Below the pieces are notes generated by a model. The model saw only the letters and a program-made list of their open reading frames with translations. It had not been told where the DNA came from and made no database searches. DNA of 18,946 nt from DATDCV01 sp036524155 (GTDB taxonomy: Bacteria > Verrucomicrobiota > Verrucomicrobiia > Limisphaerales > UBA8199), in contig DATDCV010000713.1 of the NCBI GenBank assembly GCA_036524155.1, positions 1 to 18,946 on the forward strand. Reading direction: 5' to 3'. Positions 1 through 7,148 of this stretch are shown here, piece after piece. The first letter of the stretch is position 1. Each line of letters opens with the position of its first letter. Position numbers and translations under genes: made by a program.

Positions 1-3000
1 GCCCGAAAGGCCCTTGCCAATATAATCGTTGGAGTCGCCTTCGAGGTAGAAGGTCATGCCTTTGGGCATAAACGCGCCAAAGCTTTGGCCCGCGCTGCCG
101 GTGAAATGCATCTCGATCGTGTCCTCCGGCAGGCCCTCCGCTCCCCGGCGCCGCGTGATTTCACTCCCCACGATCGTGCCCACCACCCGATGCACATTGC
201 GCACCGGCAAAACCGCCGTCACCTTCTCGCCGCGTTCGATCGCGGCCGCGCACAGGCGCAGCAGCACCGTGTTGTCGAAAGCCTTTTCCAACCCGTGGTC
301 CTGCGGCTTCTGGCAGAACCGGCCCACCTCCGTCGGCACTTCCGGCTGATACAGGATTTTCGAGTAATCCAGGCCTTTGGCCTTCCAGTGATCGATGGCT
401 TTCCTGACTTCGAGCCGGTCGCTGCGCCCGATCATCTTGTTCATCTGGCGAAAGCCAAGCTGCGCCATTAGCTCGCGCACCTCCTCCGCGATCATCCGCA
501 TGAAATTCACCACGTGCTCGGGCTTGCCCGCAAACCGCTTGCGCAACTCGGGGTCCTGCGTCGCCACGCCCACCGGGCAAGTGTTCAGGTGGCACACCCG
601 CATCAGGATGCACCCCATCGCCACCAGCGGCGCCGTCGCAAAACCGAATTCCTCGGCGCCCAGCAGCGCCGCGATCACCACGTCCCGACCCGTTTTCAAC
701 TGCCCGTCAGTCTCGACGATGATGCGCGAGCGAAGGTCATTGAGCAGCAACGTCTGATGCGTCTCAGCCAGGCCCAACTCCCACGGCAGACCGGCATGCT
801 TGATGCCCGTTTGCGGCGACGCGCCCGTGCCCCCGTCGTACCCGCTGATCAACACCACGTCGGCATGCGCCTTGGCCACCCCGGCCGCGATCGTGCCCAC
901 CCCCACCTCCGACACTAGCTTCACGCTGATCCGCGCGTGGTGGTTCGCGTTCTTCAAGTCGTGAATCAGCTCCGCCAAATCTTCGATCGAATAGATATCG
1001 TGATGTGGCGGCGGCGAAATCAGCCCCACCCCCGGTGTCGAGTGCCGCACCTTCGCAATCCACGGATACACCTTCTGCCCCGGTAATTGGCCGCCCTCGC
1101 CCGGCTTCGCGCCTTGCGCCATTTTTATCTGCAGCTCTTTGGCATTGACCAGGTACTCGCTGGTTACTCCAAACCGCCCCGACGCGACCTGCTTGATCGC
1201 GCTGTTCTTCGAGTCACCGTTCGGCATCGCCGCATAGCGCGCCGGGTCTTCGCCGCCTTCGCCCGTATTGCTCCGCCCGCCGATCCGGTTCATCGCAATC
1301 GCCAGCGTCTCGTGGGCTTCCTGGCTGATTGAGCCGTAGCTCATCGCCCCCGATTTGAAACGCCGCATGATGCTCTCGACCGATTCCACTTCCGCGATGG
1401 GTATCGGCTTGACCTTCTTGAATTCGAGCAACCCGCGCAGCGTCGCCAGGTTTTTACTCTGTTCGTTCACCAGGCTCGAATATTCTTTGAAAAGCTTGGG
1501 GCTGTTCGTCCGCACCGCCGCCTGCAGTTTGTGGACCGTGAACGGATTGAACAAGTGATACTCCCCGTCCTCGCGCCACTGGTACTGCCCCCCGGCATCC
1601 AGTGCGTCCCCGCACCCCGCCCGTTCGGGGAAGGCCCGCTGATGGCGCCGCAGCACTTCCTCGGCGACGGTCTCGACTCCCACACCCTCGATCCGCGTCG
1701 GCGTCCAGGTGAAATATTTGTCGATGAACGCCTGCTTCAGCCCGACGGCTTCAAAAATCTGCGCGCCCCAATAGCTCTGGATGGTCGAAATCCCCATCTT
1801 CGAGATGACCTTGACGACGCCTTTCATCGCCGCTTTGAGATAGTTCTTGCAGGCGGTCTTGTGGTCGAGCCCGTTGAGCAAACCCTGGTGGAGCATGTCC
1901 CCCAGCGTTTCGAACGCCAGGTAGGGGTTGATGGCGCCGCAGCCGTAGCCGATCAGCAACGAGTAATGATGCACCTCGCGCGGCTCGCCCGATTCGAGCA
2001 CCAGCCCAACCCGCGTGCGCGTCCCTTCCCGGATGAGGTGATGATGCACCCCCGACACCGCCAGCAACGACGGAATCGGCGCCCAGTCCGCATTGACTCC
2101 TCGGTCCGAAAGCACCACCACGTTGTAGCCGTCCGCGATCGCCCGGTTCACTTTCGCGAACAGGTCCGTCATCGCCCGCTCCAAACCTGCCGCCCCGTGA
2201 GCCGCCTGGAACAGAATCGGCAGCGTAATCGACTTGAACCCCGGCAAATTCAGGTGCTTCAGTTTGGCAAACTCCTCGTTCGTCAAAATAGGCGACTTCA
2301 GCTCGATTTGCCGGGCGTGCTCCGGCCCTGGCTTCAACAGGTTGTGCTCCGAGCCGATCGCGGTCTCCGTGGACATGATCAGCTCTTCGCGGATGCAGTC
2401 GATCGGCGGGTTGGTGACCTGCGCGAAGAGTTGCTTGAAATAATTGAACAGCAGGTGCGGCTTGTTCGACAGCACCGCCAGCGGCGTGTCGGTCCCCATC
2501 GACCCGATCGCCTCGGTCCCGTCGCGGGCCATCGGCGCCAGCAGGATCCGCAGATCCTCGAATGTATAGCCGAACGCCAACTGCCTCTGGGTGACGGTTT
2601 CGTGGTCCGGCTCCGCCGTAATCCCCGGGTCCGGCACGTCCGCCAGCCGGATCAGATTCTCGTCCAGCCATGCCCGGTAAGGTTGTGCGCTGGCGACCTT
2701 GTGTTTGATCTCTTCGTCCGCGACAATCCGCCCTTCCTCCGTGTCGATGAGGAACATGCGCCCGGGCTGGAGCCGGCCTTTCTGCAGCACCCGCTCCGCA
2801 GGCACGTCCAGCACCCCGACCTCGCTCGCCATGATCACCAGGTCGTCCTTCGTCACGTAATACCGCGATGGCCGCAAGCCGTTCCGATCCAGCACCGCGC
2901 CGATCTTCTTCCCATCTGTAAAAGCGATCGACGCCGGACCGTCCCAGGGCTCCATGAGGCACGAATGATACTCGTAAAACGCCTTCTTCTCGGCGCTCAT

Positions 3001-4041
3001 GCTCTCGTGCTTGGTCCACGGCTCCGGGATCATCATCATCATCGCGTGCGGCAGCGACCGGCCCCCAAGCACCAGCAACTCCAGGCAGTTGTCGAACATC
3101 GCCGAGTCGCTGCCATCCGTACAGATAATCGGCAGCAGCTTCTTCATGTCGTCGCCGAACAGGTCCGATGCGAACAACTCCTCGCGCGCGTGCATCCAGT
3201 TGATGTTGCCTCGCAGCGTGTTGATCTCTCCGTTGTGCGCCATGTACCGATACGGGTGCGCCCGGTTCCAACTCGGGAACGTGTTGGTGCTGAAGCGCGA
3301 ATGCACCAGCGCCAGCGGCGATTCCATCGCCGGATGCAGCAGGTCCGGGTAGTACTCCCGGAGCTGGGTGGTCAATAGCATCCCCTTGTAGATCAAAGTC
3401 TTGTATGAAAGACTCGACACGTAGAAATATTCCCCACCAGCCACTTTGCCCGAATACCGAATCGCATTCTCCGCCCGCCTCCGGATCACATACAGCTTTC
3501 GCTCGAACGCCATGTCGTCCGCCAATTTCTTGTTGCGCGCGAGAAAAACCTGCCGCATGAACGGCTCGCCTTTCCTGGCGGTCGCGCCCAGCGAGGCGTT
3601 GCTGGTGGGAATCGTGCGCCAGCCCAGCAGTTTCTGCCCCTCTTCTTCCGCGATCCGCCCAAAAACCGTTTCGCACTCCGCGCGTTGGGCAGCGTCGGGC
3701 GGCAGAAACAGCATTCCTACGGCGTACTCTCCCGGCCCGGGCAGGGCGATCCGTGCTTCTTTGGCGGCCAGCTTGAGGAATTTGTGGGGCGGCTGAATCA
3801 GAATACCCGCGCCGTCCCCGGTGTTGGCTTCGCAACCACAGGCGCCCCGATGGTCCAGGTTCAGCAGAATTTGCAGCGCCTGCTGTATGATCGCGTGAGA
3901 TTTGCGGCCCTTAATGTTGACCACAAATCCCACCCCGCAGGCCTCATGCTCAAACTGCGGATCATAAAGGCCCTGCTTGACCGGCGGCCCAAGCTGCCCG
4001 ACCGTGCCGCGACTGCTCTTCATCTCTGAACTGTTGCTCAT
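1..4041 (-). CDS. gltB: Glutamate synthase large subunit, C-terminus cut by window edge
   Basis: Large subunit of cytoplasmic glutamate synthase (GOGAT), which converts glutamine plus 2-oxoglutarate to two glutamates using electrons from a GltD-type partner. I read 1,347 codons without a stop. After a 34-residue propeptide comes Cys35 in ACGVGFV, the N-terminal nucleophile of the class II glutamine amidotransferase domain (about 35-430). A central domain follows, then the FMN-binding synthase domain with MSYGSISQEAH at about 900 and SNTGEGGEDP shortly after. The 3Fe-4S motif C-x5-C-x4-C is intact (C1144, C1150, C1155). The GXGXG C-terminal domain has begun (GSAGQSFGAF, GDSNDYIGKGL) when the sequence runs out; about 150-170 residues are missing compared with the usual length near 1,500. 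The ATG at 4041 is preceded by GGAAG directly adjacent and by a hairpin, so the ATG seven codons in is an alternative start. gltD is not in the window. Confidence 0.97.
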   Translation of the reverse strand, partial: MSNSSEMKSSRGTVGQLGPPVKQGLYDPQFEHEACGVGFVVNIKGRKSHAIIQQALQILLNLDHRGACGCEANTGDGAGILIQPPHKFLKLAAKEARIALPGPGEYAVGMLFLPPDAAQRAECETVFGRIAEEEGQKLLGWRTIPTSNASLGATARKGEPFMRQVFLARNKKLADDMAFERKLYVIRRRAENAIRYSGKVAGGEYFYVSSLSYKTLIYKGMLLTTQLREYYPDLLHPAMESPLALVHSRFSTNTFPSWNRAHPYRYMAHNGEINTLRGNINWMHAREELFASDLFGDDMKKLLPIICTDGSDSAMFDNCLELLVLGGRSLPHAMMMMIPEPWTKHESMSAEKKAFYEYHSCLMEPWDGPASIAFTDGKKIGAVLDRNGLRPSRYYVTKDDLVIMASEVGVLDVPAERVLQKGRLQPGRMFLIDTEEGRIVADEEIKHKVASAQPYRAWLDENLIRLADVPDPGITAEPDHETVTQRQLAFGYTFEDLRILLAPMARDGTEAIGSMGTDTPLAVLSNKPHLLFNYFKQLFAQVTNPPIDCIREELIMSTETAIGSEHNLLKPGPEHARQIELKSPILTNEEFAKLKHLNLPGFKSITLPILFQAAHGAAGLERAMTDLFAKVNRAIADGYNVVVLSDRGVNADWAPIPSLLAVSGVHHHLIREGTRTRVGLVLESGEPREVHHYSLLIGYGCGAINPYLAFETLGDMLHQGLLNGLDHKTACKNYLKAAMKGVVKVISKMGISTIQSYWGAQIFEAVGLKQAFIDKYFTWTPTRIEGVGVETVAEEVLRRHQRAFPERAGCGDALDAGGQYQWREDGEYHLFNPFTVHKLQAAVRTNSPKLFKEYSSLVNEQSKNLATLRGLLEFKKVKPIPIAEVESVESIMRRFKSGAMSYGSISQEAHETLAIAMNRIGGRSNTGEGGEDPARYAAMPNGDSKNSAIKQVASGRFGVTSEYLVNAKELQIKMAQGAKPGEGGQLPGQKVYPWIAKVRHSTPGVGLISPPPHHDIYSIEDLAELIHDLKNANHHARISVKLVSEVGVGTIAAGVAKAHADVVLISGYDGGTGASPQTGIKHAGLPWELGLAETHQTLLLNDLRSRIIVETDGQLKTGRDVVIAALLGAEEFGFATAPLVAMGCILMRVCHLNTCPVGVATQDPELRKRFAGKPEHVVNFMRMIAEEVRELMAQLGFRQMNKMIGRSDRLEVRKAIDHWKAKGLDYSKILYQPEVPTEVGRFCQKPQDHGLEKAFDNTVLLRLCAAAIERGEKVTAVLPVRNVHRVVGTIVGSEITRRRGAEGLPEDTIEMHFTGSAGQSFGAFMPKGMTFYLEGDSNDYIGKGLSG

Positions 4042-4046
4042 CTTCC

Positions 4047-4062
4047 GGGGATTTTCATCCCC
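4047..4062 (-). promoter_or_regulatory. Leader hairpin with GAAA tetraloop just upstream of gltB
   Basis: On the minus strand GGGGAT-GAAA-ATCCCC forms a perfect 6-bp stem capped by a GNRA-type loop. It ends 5 nt before the gltB ATG, and those 5 nt are GGAAG. It sits where a ribosome would land, so an effect on initiation or mRNA stability is possible (inference). It does not match any riboswitch class I recognise. Confidence 0.45.
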
Positions 4063-4072
4063 ATTTCGTTTA

Positions 4073-4100
4073 AATATAAATTGTTATATTCTTTACTCAA
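4073..4100 (-). promoter_or_regulatory. Putative sigma-70-like promoter of gltB
   Basis: Read on the minus strand there is TTGAGT (4100-4095), a 16-nt spacer, and TATATT (4078-4073), inside the most A/T-rich patch of this GC-rich window. Transcription would start near 4066, giving a leader of only about 25 nt before gltB. Several other TATA-like hexamers overlap here, so the exact -10 box is uncertain. Confidence 0.55.
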
Positions 4101-4477
4101 CCGAATCCCTGGCGCAATAACGGAATTAAGAAATCTTGGTTGGCACGGGCTGGCGTAACCTCGAAAACCGGATCCTGAGGAGCAACACAGCTAGCTGTCA
4201 AACTCCGGAGCTGGTGTAGTGTCCCCGAACCTCGCGCTAGCGTTTGGAGTGCGTGCAGCTTGCTGCCGCTTTAGCACCCCGTGGCACTTGCGCTGGTTCA
4301 TGAAGCGGATCGTGGTAAAGGAAAATCTGACCACGCCCATCGAGCAGCTCCAGAAACTGAGTTACTCACGGCATGCCCCCGCTTGTGTTTTCCACTTTCC
4401 TTCGGGCAGGCGGCTCCTAACATGATCCGGGGATGAGCCTACCTGTCGCACCGCCCAGCGTCGCCAGAGGATCTTCT

Positions 4478-4502
4478 CCCTCTCCTCCTCTGGAGGAGAG
4501 GG
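4478..4502. repeat. C/T-rich palindrome (11-bp stem, 3-nt loop)
   Basis: CCCTCTCCTCC (4478-4488), loop TCT, then GGAGGAGAGGG (4492-4502) is a perfect inverted repeat. The CTGGGGAGAGG that follows can offer a competing pairing. Similar CCCTCTCC/GGAGAGGG palindromes are dispersed in many GC-rich genomes. No T-tract follows, so it is not an obvious terminator. Confidence 0.6.
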
Positions 4503-4525
4503 CTGGGGAGAGGAGGCTCTTGGTT

Positions 4526-4600
4526 TCTTCCGCAGACAGGTTCCTGGGGAGCAGACCCTTTCCTTCTTTCGCAGCCGGGTTCGTGGGGATGCGGCCCTTG
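4526..4600. repeat. Degenerate two-copy direct repeat, period about 39-40 bp
   Basis: Copy A (about 4526-4561) and copy B (about 4565-4600) share CTT-CGCAG--GGTTC-TGGGGA--CCCTT, with roughly 26 of 36 positions identical and one indel. A third partial match, GCGCAGACCTTTT, lies at 4619-4631 just before the DUF423 start. Together with the palindrome upstream this looks like a small repeat cluster. Confidence 0.4.
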
Positions 4601-4638
4601 TCCAACTGCCCGTGAGGGCGCAGACCTTTTAACGACCA

Positions 4639-5013
4639 ATGAACAATGCAACTCCCCTACGCCTCGCTGCTGTCCTCGGAGCGCTGGCTGTGATTCTCGG
4701 CGCCTTCGGCGCGCATGGACTCAAGGATTTGCTCACCCAAAACAACACCGCGACCATCTGGGAAAAAGCGGTGTTCTACCACTTCATCCACGCCGTCATG
4801 TTGTTCATTCTGGCTGGACGCACCCCCTTTCGCGCCGGCCCCTGGCTCAGCTTCCTGGTCGGGATCCTGATGTTCTCCGGGTCGCTGTACCTCATGGCGG
4901 TGACCAATGTGAGATGGCTCGGCGCCATCACCCCCATCGGGGGAACCAGTCTTATCGTCGGATGGGTCTGGCTGGTCATCGCACCGGTGGCAAAGGCAGC
5001 CTCAAAACCATAA
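4639..5013 (+). CDS. DUF423 family small integral membrane protein
   Basis: A 124-residue protein of the DUF423 (YgdD/TMEM256-like) family, whose biochemical function is unknown. Family hallmarks are visible: GAFGAHGL (21-28) at the end of the first helix, YHFIHA (47-52), FSGSLYLMA (79-87) and ITPIGGTSLIVGW (97-109). Hydrophobic segments near 7-25, 46-61, 68-88 and 95-117 give four predicted membrane helices and place it in the inner membrane. Its length is normal for the family. The ATG has no obvious Shine-Dalgarno. It appears to be a single-gene unit: gltB diverges from it, and a large palindromic element 13 nt after its stop separates it from the next gene. Confidence 0.92.
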   Translation: MNNATPLRLAAVLGALAVILGAFGAHGLKDLLTQNNTATIWEKAVFYHFIHAVMLFILAGRTPFRAGPWLSFLVGILMFSGSLYLMAVTNVRWLGAITPIGGTSLIVGWVWLVIAPVAKAASKP

Positions 5014-5026
5014 CACCCCCGATCCT

Positions 5027-5147
5027 CAGCGCGTATGCATGAAAGGGGTGGGGACGGCCTCGTCCCCATCTGGAGCTGCTATCATTTCAACCAACGCAGG
5101 GACGAGGCCGTCCCCGCCCCCTTCTGAGGCTTCATGCATACGCGCTG
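5027..5147. repeat. 121-bp palindromic element with 17-bp perfect terminal inverted repeats
   Basis: The ends CAGCGCGTATGCATGAA (5027-5043) and TTCATGCATACGCGCTG (5131-5147) are perfect inverted repeats. A second pair lies inside: GGGACGGCCTCGTCCC (5051-5066) and its complement at 5099-5115, each itself nearly palindromic. The 3' arm has about 9 extra bases between the two blocks. The central loop is about 32 nt. No coding capacity and no convincing target-site duplication. It may act as a bidirectional terminator after the DUF423 gene, or be a non-autonomous palindromic element. Confidence 0.7.
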
Positions 5148-5163
5148 CCCCCACCTCCGTGCC

Positions 5164-5202
5164 TTTAGATTGGGATTGCGCTTCGCCCATCGGGGATCTA
5201 AA
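5164..5202 (+). promoter_or_regulatory. Inverted repeat in the leader of the oxidoreductase operon
   Basis: TTTAGAT (5164-5170) and ATCTAAA (5196-5202) are perfect inverted repeats, with TGGG/CCCA able to pair inside them. The element ends 23 nt before the oxidoreductase start. It could be an operator or an mRNA hairpin. The role is inference. Confidence 0.3.
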
Positions 5203-5225
5203 AGACTGGGAACTTTTATACGCTT

Positions 5226-6656
5226 ATGCTCTCGTTCAACCGCCGCTCTTTCCTCAGACAAACCGCCCTGGCTGCCGGAGCATTCTCCGCCGCCCCCTAC
5301 CTGCTGGCCGCCAGCGATCCCGGCCGCAAACTCAATTGTGTGCAGATCGGTTGCGGCGGACGCGGCATGAATCACCTCGAAGCGCTGCTGGTTGATAAGG
5401 GCAAAGAAAACCTGTTGGCAATCGTTGACCCGGACGAGAAACGCCAGGCGGTTGTCCTGAACTGGATCAAGAAACATGAGGAGTGCGGGCAAAACCCCGA
5501 CAAGGTGCAAGTATTCACCGACTACCGGCGGATGTTCGACAAGCTCGGCAAAGAGCTCGACGCTGTTTTCATCGCCGCGCCTAATCATCATCACGCGCTG
5601 CCCTCAATGCTGGCGATGAACCTTAACAAAGGTGTTTATTGCGAAAAACCGCTCACCCACGACATTGCCGAAGCCCGCGCATTGCGCGAAATGGCCCGCA
5701 ATTCCAAAGCCCCCACCCAGATGGGCAACCAGGGCCATTGCGAAGTCGGCTACCGCCGCCTCTGCGAATTCGTCGAGGCCGGCGTGATCGGCAAGATCAC
5801 CGAAACCCATAGCTGGACCGACCGCGCCAACGGCGGCGTCGGGCCGCGCCCGCCCGTTCTGCCCGTCCCACCCAACCTGCACTGGGACGAATGGATCGGT
5901 CCCGCCCCGTTCCGCGACTACCATACCGACCTCCACCAGCACGAGTGGCACGGCTGGTACGATTTCGGCAACGGCTCCCTCGGCAACATGGGCTGCCATG
6001 TGCTCGACGGCGTTTACTGGGCGCTCAAACTCCAACACCCCACCTCCATCGAAGCCGAAGAAATTCGCGGCGGCAGCGACCAGCGTTATCCCATCGGCAG
6101 CCGCCTGCGGTTCGATTTCCCGGCGCGCGGCGACATGCCGCCACTCAAGGCCTATTGGTACGAGGGCATCAACAAGGACGCCGACGAGTCCGCCGTCACC
6201 GGAGCCCTCCACGCCGCCCGCGGTGATGCGCGCAACTTCCCCCCGCTGTTGCTCGAGCTGCGCAAGCAGTATCCCGACGACGAGCTCGATCGCGGCGACA
6301 GCGGCTCCTTGTACGTCGGCGAAAAGGGCGTCATCTTCACCGGCACCTACGGACAGAAGATGCACGTTGTCCCCATGGAAAAAATGTCCGAGATCAAGCA
6401 ACCGCCGGAGACCCTGCCCCGCACCAAAGACGTCTTCACCAACTTCCTCAACGCCTGCCGTTCGGGCGTGCGCGAAACCGCCGCCAGCTTCGATTATGGC
6501 GCCCAGCTCACCGAGTTCACCTTGCTCGGCAACCTCGCCCAGCACGCCGGCGTCGGCAAAAAAATCGAGTGGGACGGCCCCAGGATGCAGGTGACGAATC
6601 TGCCCGAGCTCAACCAGTGGCTCAAGCGCCCCTACCGCGAAGGCTGGAAAGCCTGA
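5226..6656 (+). CDS. TAT-exported Gfo/Idh/MocA family oxidoreductase
   Basis: A 476-residue NAD(P)-dependent dehydrogenase-like protein, probably acting on a sugar or cyclitol in the periplasm. The N-terminus has a twin-arginine signal, NRRSFLRQ (R6, R7), followed by a hydrophobic A/L-rich stretch to about residue 29. The Rossmann fold follows with VQIGCGGRG (39-47), a GxGxxG-type motif. EKPLTH (140-145) carries the family's conserved Glu-Lys-Pro active-site loop. GNMGCHVLDGVYW (253-265) carries the conserved His258 and Asp261 of the C-terminal substrate domain. The start fits the TAT signal although no strong Shine-Dalgarno is present. It is the first gene of a tight unit with a SET-domain gene and an M28 peptidase gene. 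Exact substrate unknown; many paralogues of this type occur per genome in Verrucomicrobiota and Planctomycetota. Confidence 0.95.
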   Translation: MLSFNRRSFLRQTALAAGAFSAAPYLLAASDPGRKLNCVQIGCGGRGMNHLEALLVDKGKENLLAIVDPDEKRQAVVLNWIKKHEECGQNPDKVQVFTDYRRMFDKLGKELDAVFIAAPNHHHALPSMLAMNLNKGVYCEKPLTHDIAEARALREMARNSKAPTQMGNQGHCEVGYRRLCEFVEAGVIGKITETHSWTDRANGGVGPRPPVLPVPPNLHWDEWIGPAPFRDYHTDLHQHEWHGWYDFGNGSLGNMGCHVLDGVYWALKLQHPTSIEAEEIRGGSDQRYPIGSRLRFDFPARGDMPPLKAYWYEGINKDADESAVTGALHAARGDARNFPPLLLELRKQYPDDELDRGDSGSLYVGEKGVIFTGTYGQKMHVVPMEKMSEIKQPPETLPRTKDVFTNFLNACRSGVRETAASFDYGAQLTEFTLLGNLAQHAGVGKKIEWDGPRMQVTNLPELNQWLKRPYREGWKA

Positions 6657-6665
6657 GAGCCGACC

Positions 6666-7145
6666 TTGCCCAAGCCTGAACTGATCGAGTTGCCCGCGCG
6701 CTTGATTTTCAAGCCGTCGGAGATCCACGGCGTCGGCGCGTTTGCGGCCCAGCCCATCGCCGGCGGCCAGCGCGTCATCGAGTACGTCGGGGAAACCATC
6801 GACAAGCGCGAATCGTTGCGACGATGCGAACTCAACAATGAATACATTTTCAGCCTGGACGACGAGCACGACCTCGACGGCAACGTGAGCTGGAACCCGG
6901 CGCGGTTCATCAACCATAGCTGCGCGCCGAACTGCGAGGCTGTCCTCGACCAGGGTCGTATCTGGATCGTCGGCCGGCGCGATATCCCCGCCGGGCAGGA
7001 AATCACTTTCAACTACGGTTTCGACCTCGAGGACTACCGTAGTTACCCGTGCCGCTGCGGGGCCGGCGAATGCGTGGGATACATCGTCGCCGAAGCATTT
7101 TTCGAGCATCTGCGAAAACAGCAATCTGTCCCTCTCCTGCCCTGA
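6666..7145 (+). CDS. SET domain-containing protein-lysine N-methyltransferase
   Basis: A 159-residue protein consisting almost entirely of one SET domain plus a post-SET cysteine cluster. Visible motifs: HGVGAFA (21-27), the SAM-binding start of the fold; RFINHSCAPNC (80-90), the NHSC pseudoknot motif; ITFNYGFD (113-120) with the catalytic-type Tyr117; and CRCGAGEC (129-136), the post-SET C-x-C-x4-C, which with Cys86 would bind one zinc. It should transfer methyl groups from SAM to lysines of a protein; the target is unknown. The start is TTG at 6666, 9 nt after the oxidoreductase stop, and no in-frame ATG lies near. The stop is 3 nt before the next start, implying co-transcription and probable translational coupling. 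No signal peptide, so it is cytoplasmic. Confidence 0.93.
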   Translation: MPKPELIELPARLIFKPSEIHGVGAFAAQPIAGGQRVIEYVGETIDKRESLRRCELNNEYIFSLDDEHDLDGNVSWNPARFINHSCAPNCEAVLDQGRIWIVGRRDIPAGQEITFNYGFDLEDYRSYPCRCGAGECVGYIVAEAFFEHLRKQQSVPLLP

Positions 7146-7148
7146 ATT

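Larger units (their letters stand above)
4101..4638. other. Intergenic region without a convincing gene
   Basis: This is the divergent spacer between gltB and the DUF423 gene. Short ORFs of 60-70 codons here have no recognisable motif, are rich in Arg/Pro/Ser, and overlap repeats. It contains the C/T-rich palindrome and degenerate 39-bp repeat listed separately. It also holds a stretch near 4233-4290 (GGAGTGCGTGCAGC...CCGCTTTAGC) that resembles repeats I associate with Verrucomicrobia, from memory only. I saw no clear promoter or Shine-Dalgarno for the downstream gene. Confidence 0.5.

Noticed and set aside
1531..3378. 615-codon plus-strand ORF opposite gltB
   Set aside because: Its translation is Arg/His/Pro/Gln-rich with no domain, and it is the antisense shadow of well-conserved gltB codons.
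1751..3835. 694-codon minus-strand ORF within gltB
   Set aside because: It is in a different frame from the recognisable glutamate synthase and its Arg/Gly/Ala-rich translation has no motif.
4219..4425. 68-codon plus-strand ORF upstream of DUF423
   Set aside because: Cys/Phe/Arg-rich translation without recognisable features, overlapping repeat-like DNA; no Shine-Dalgarno.
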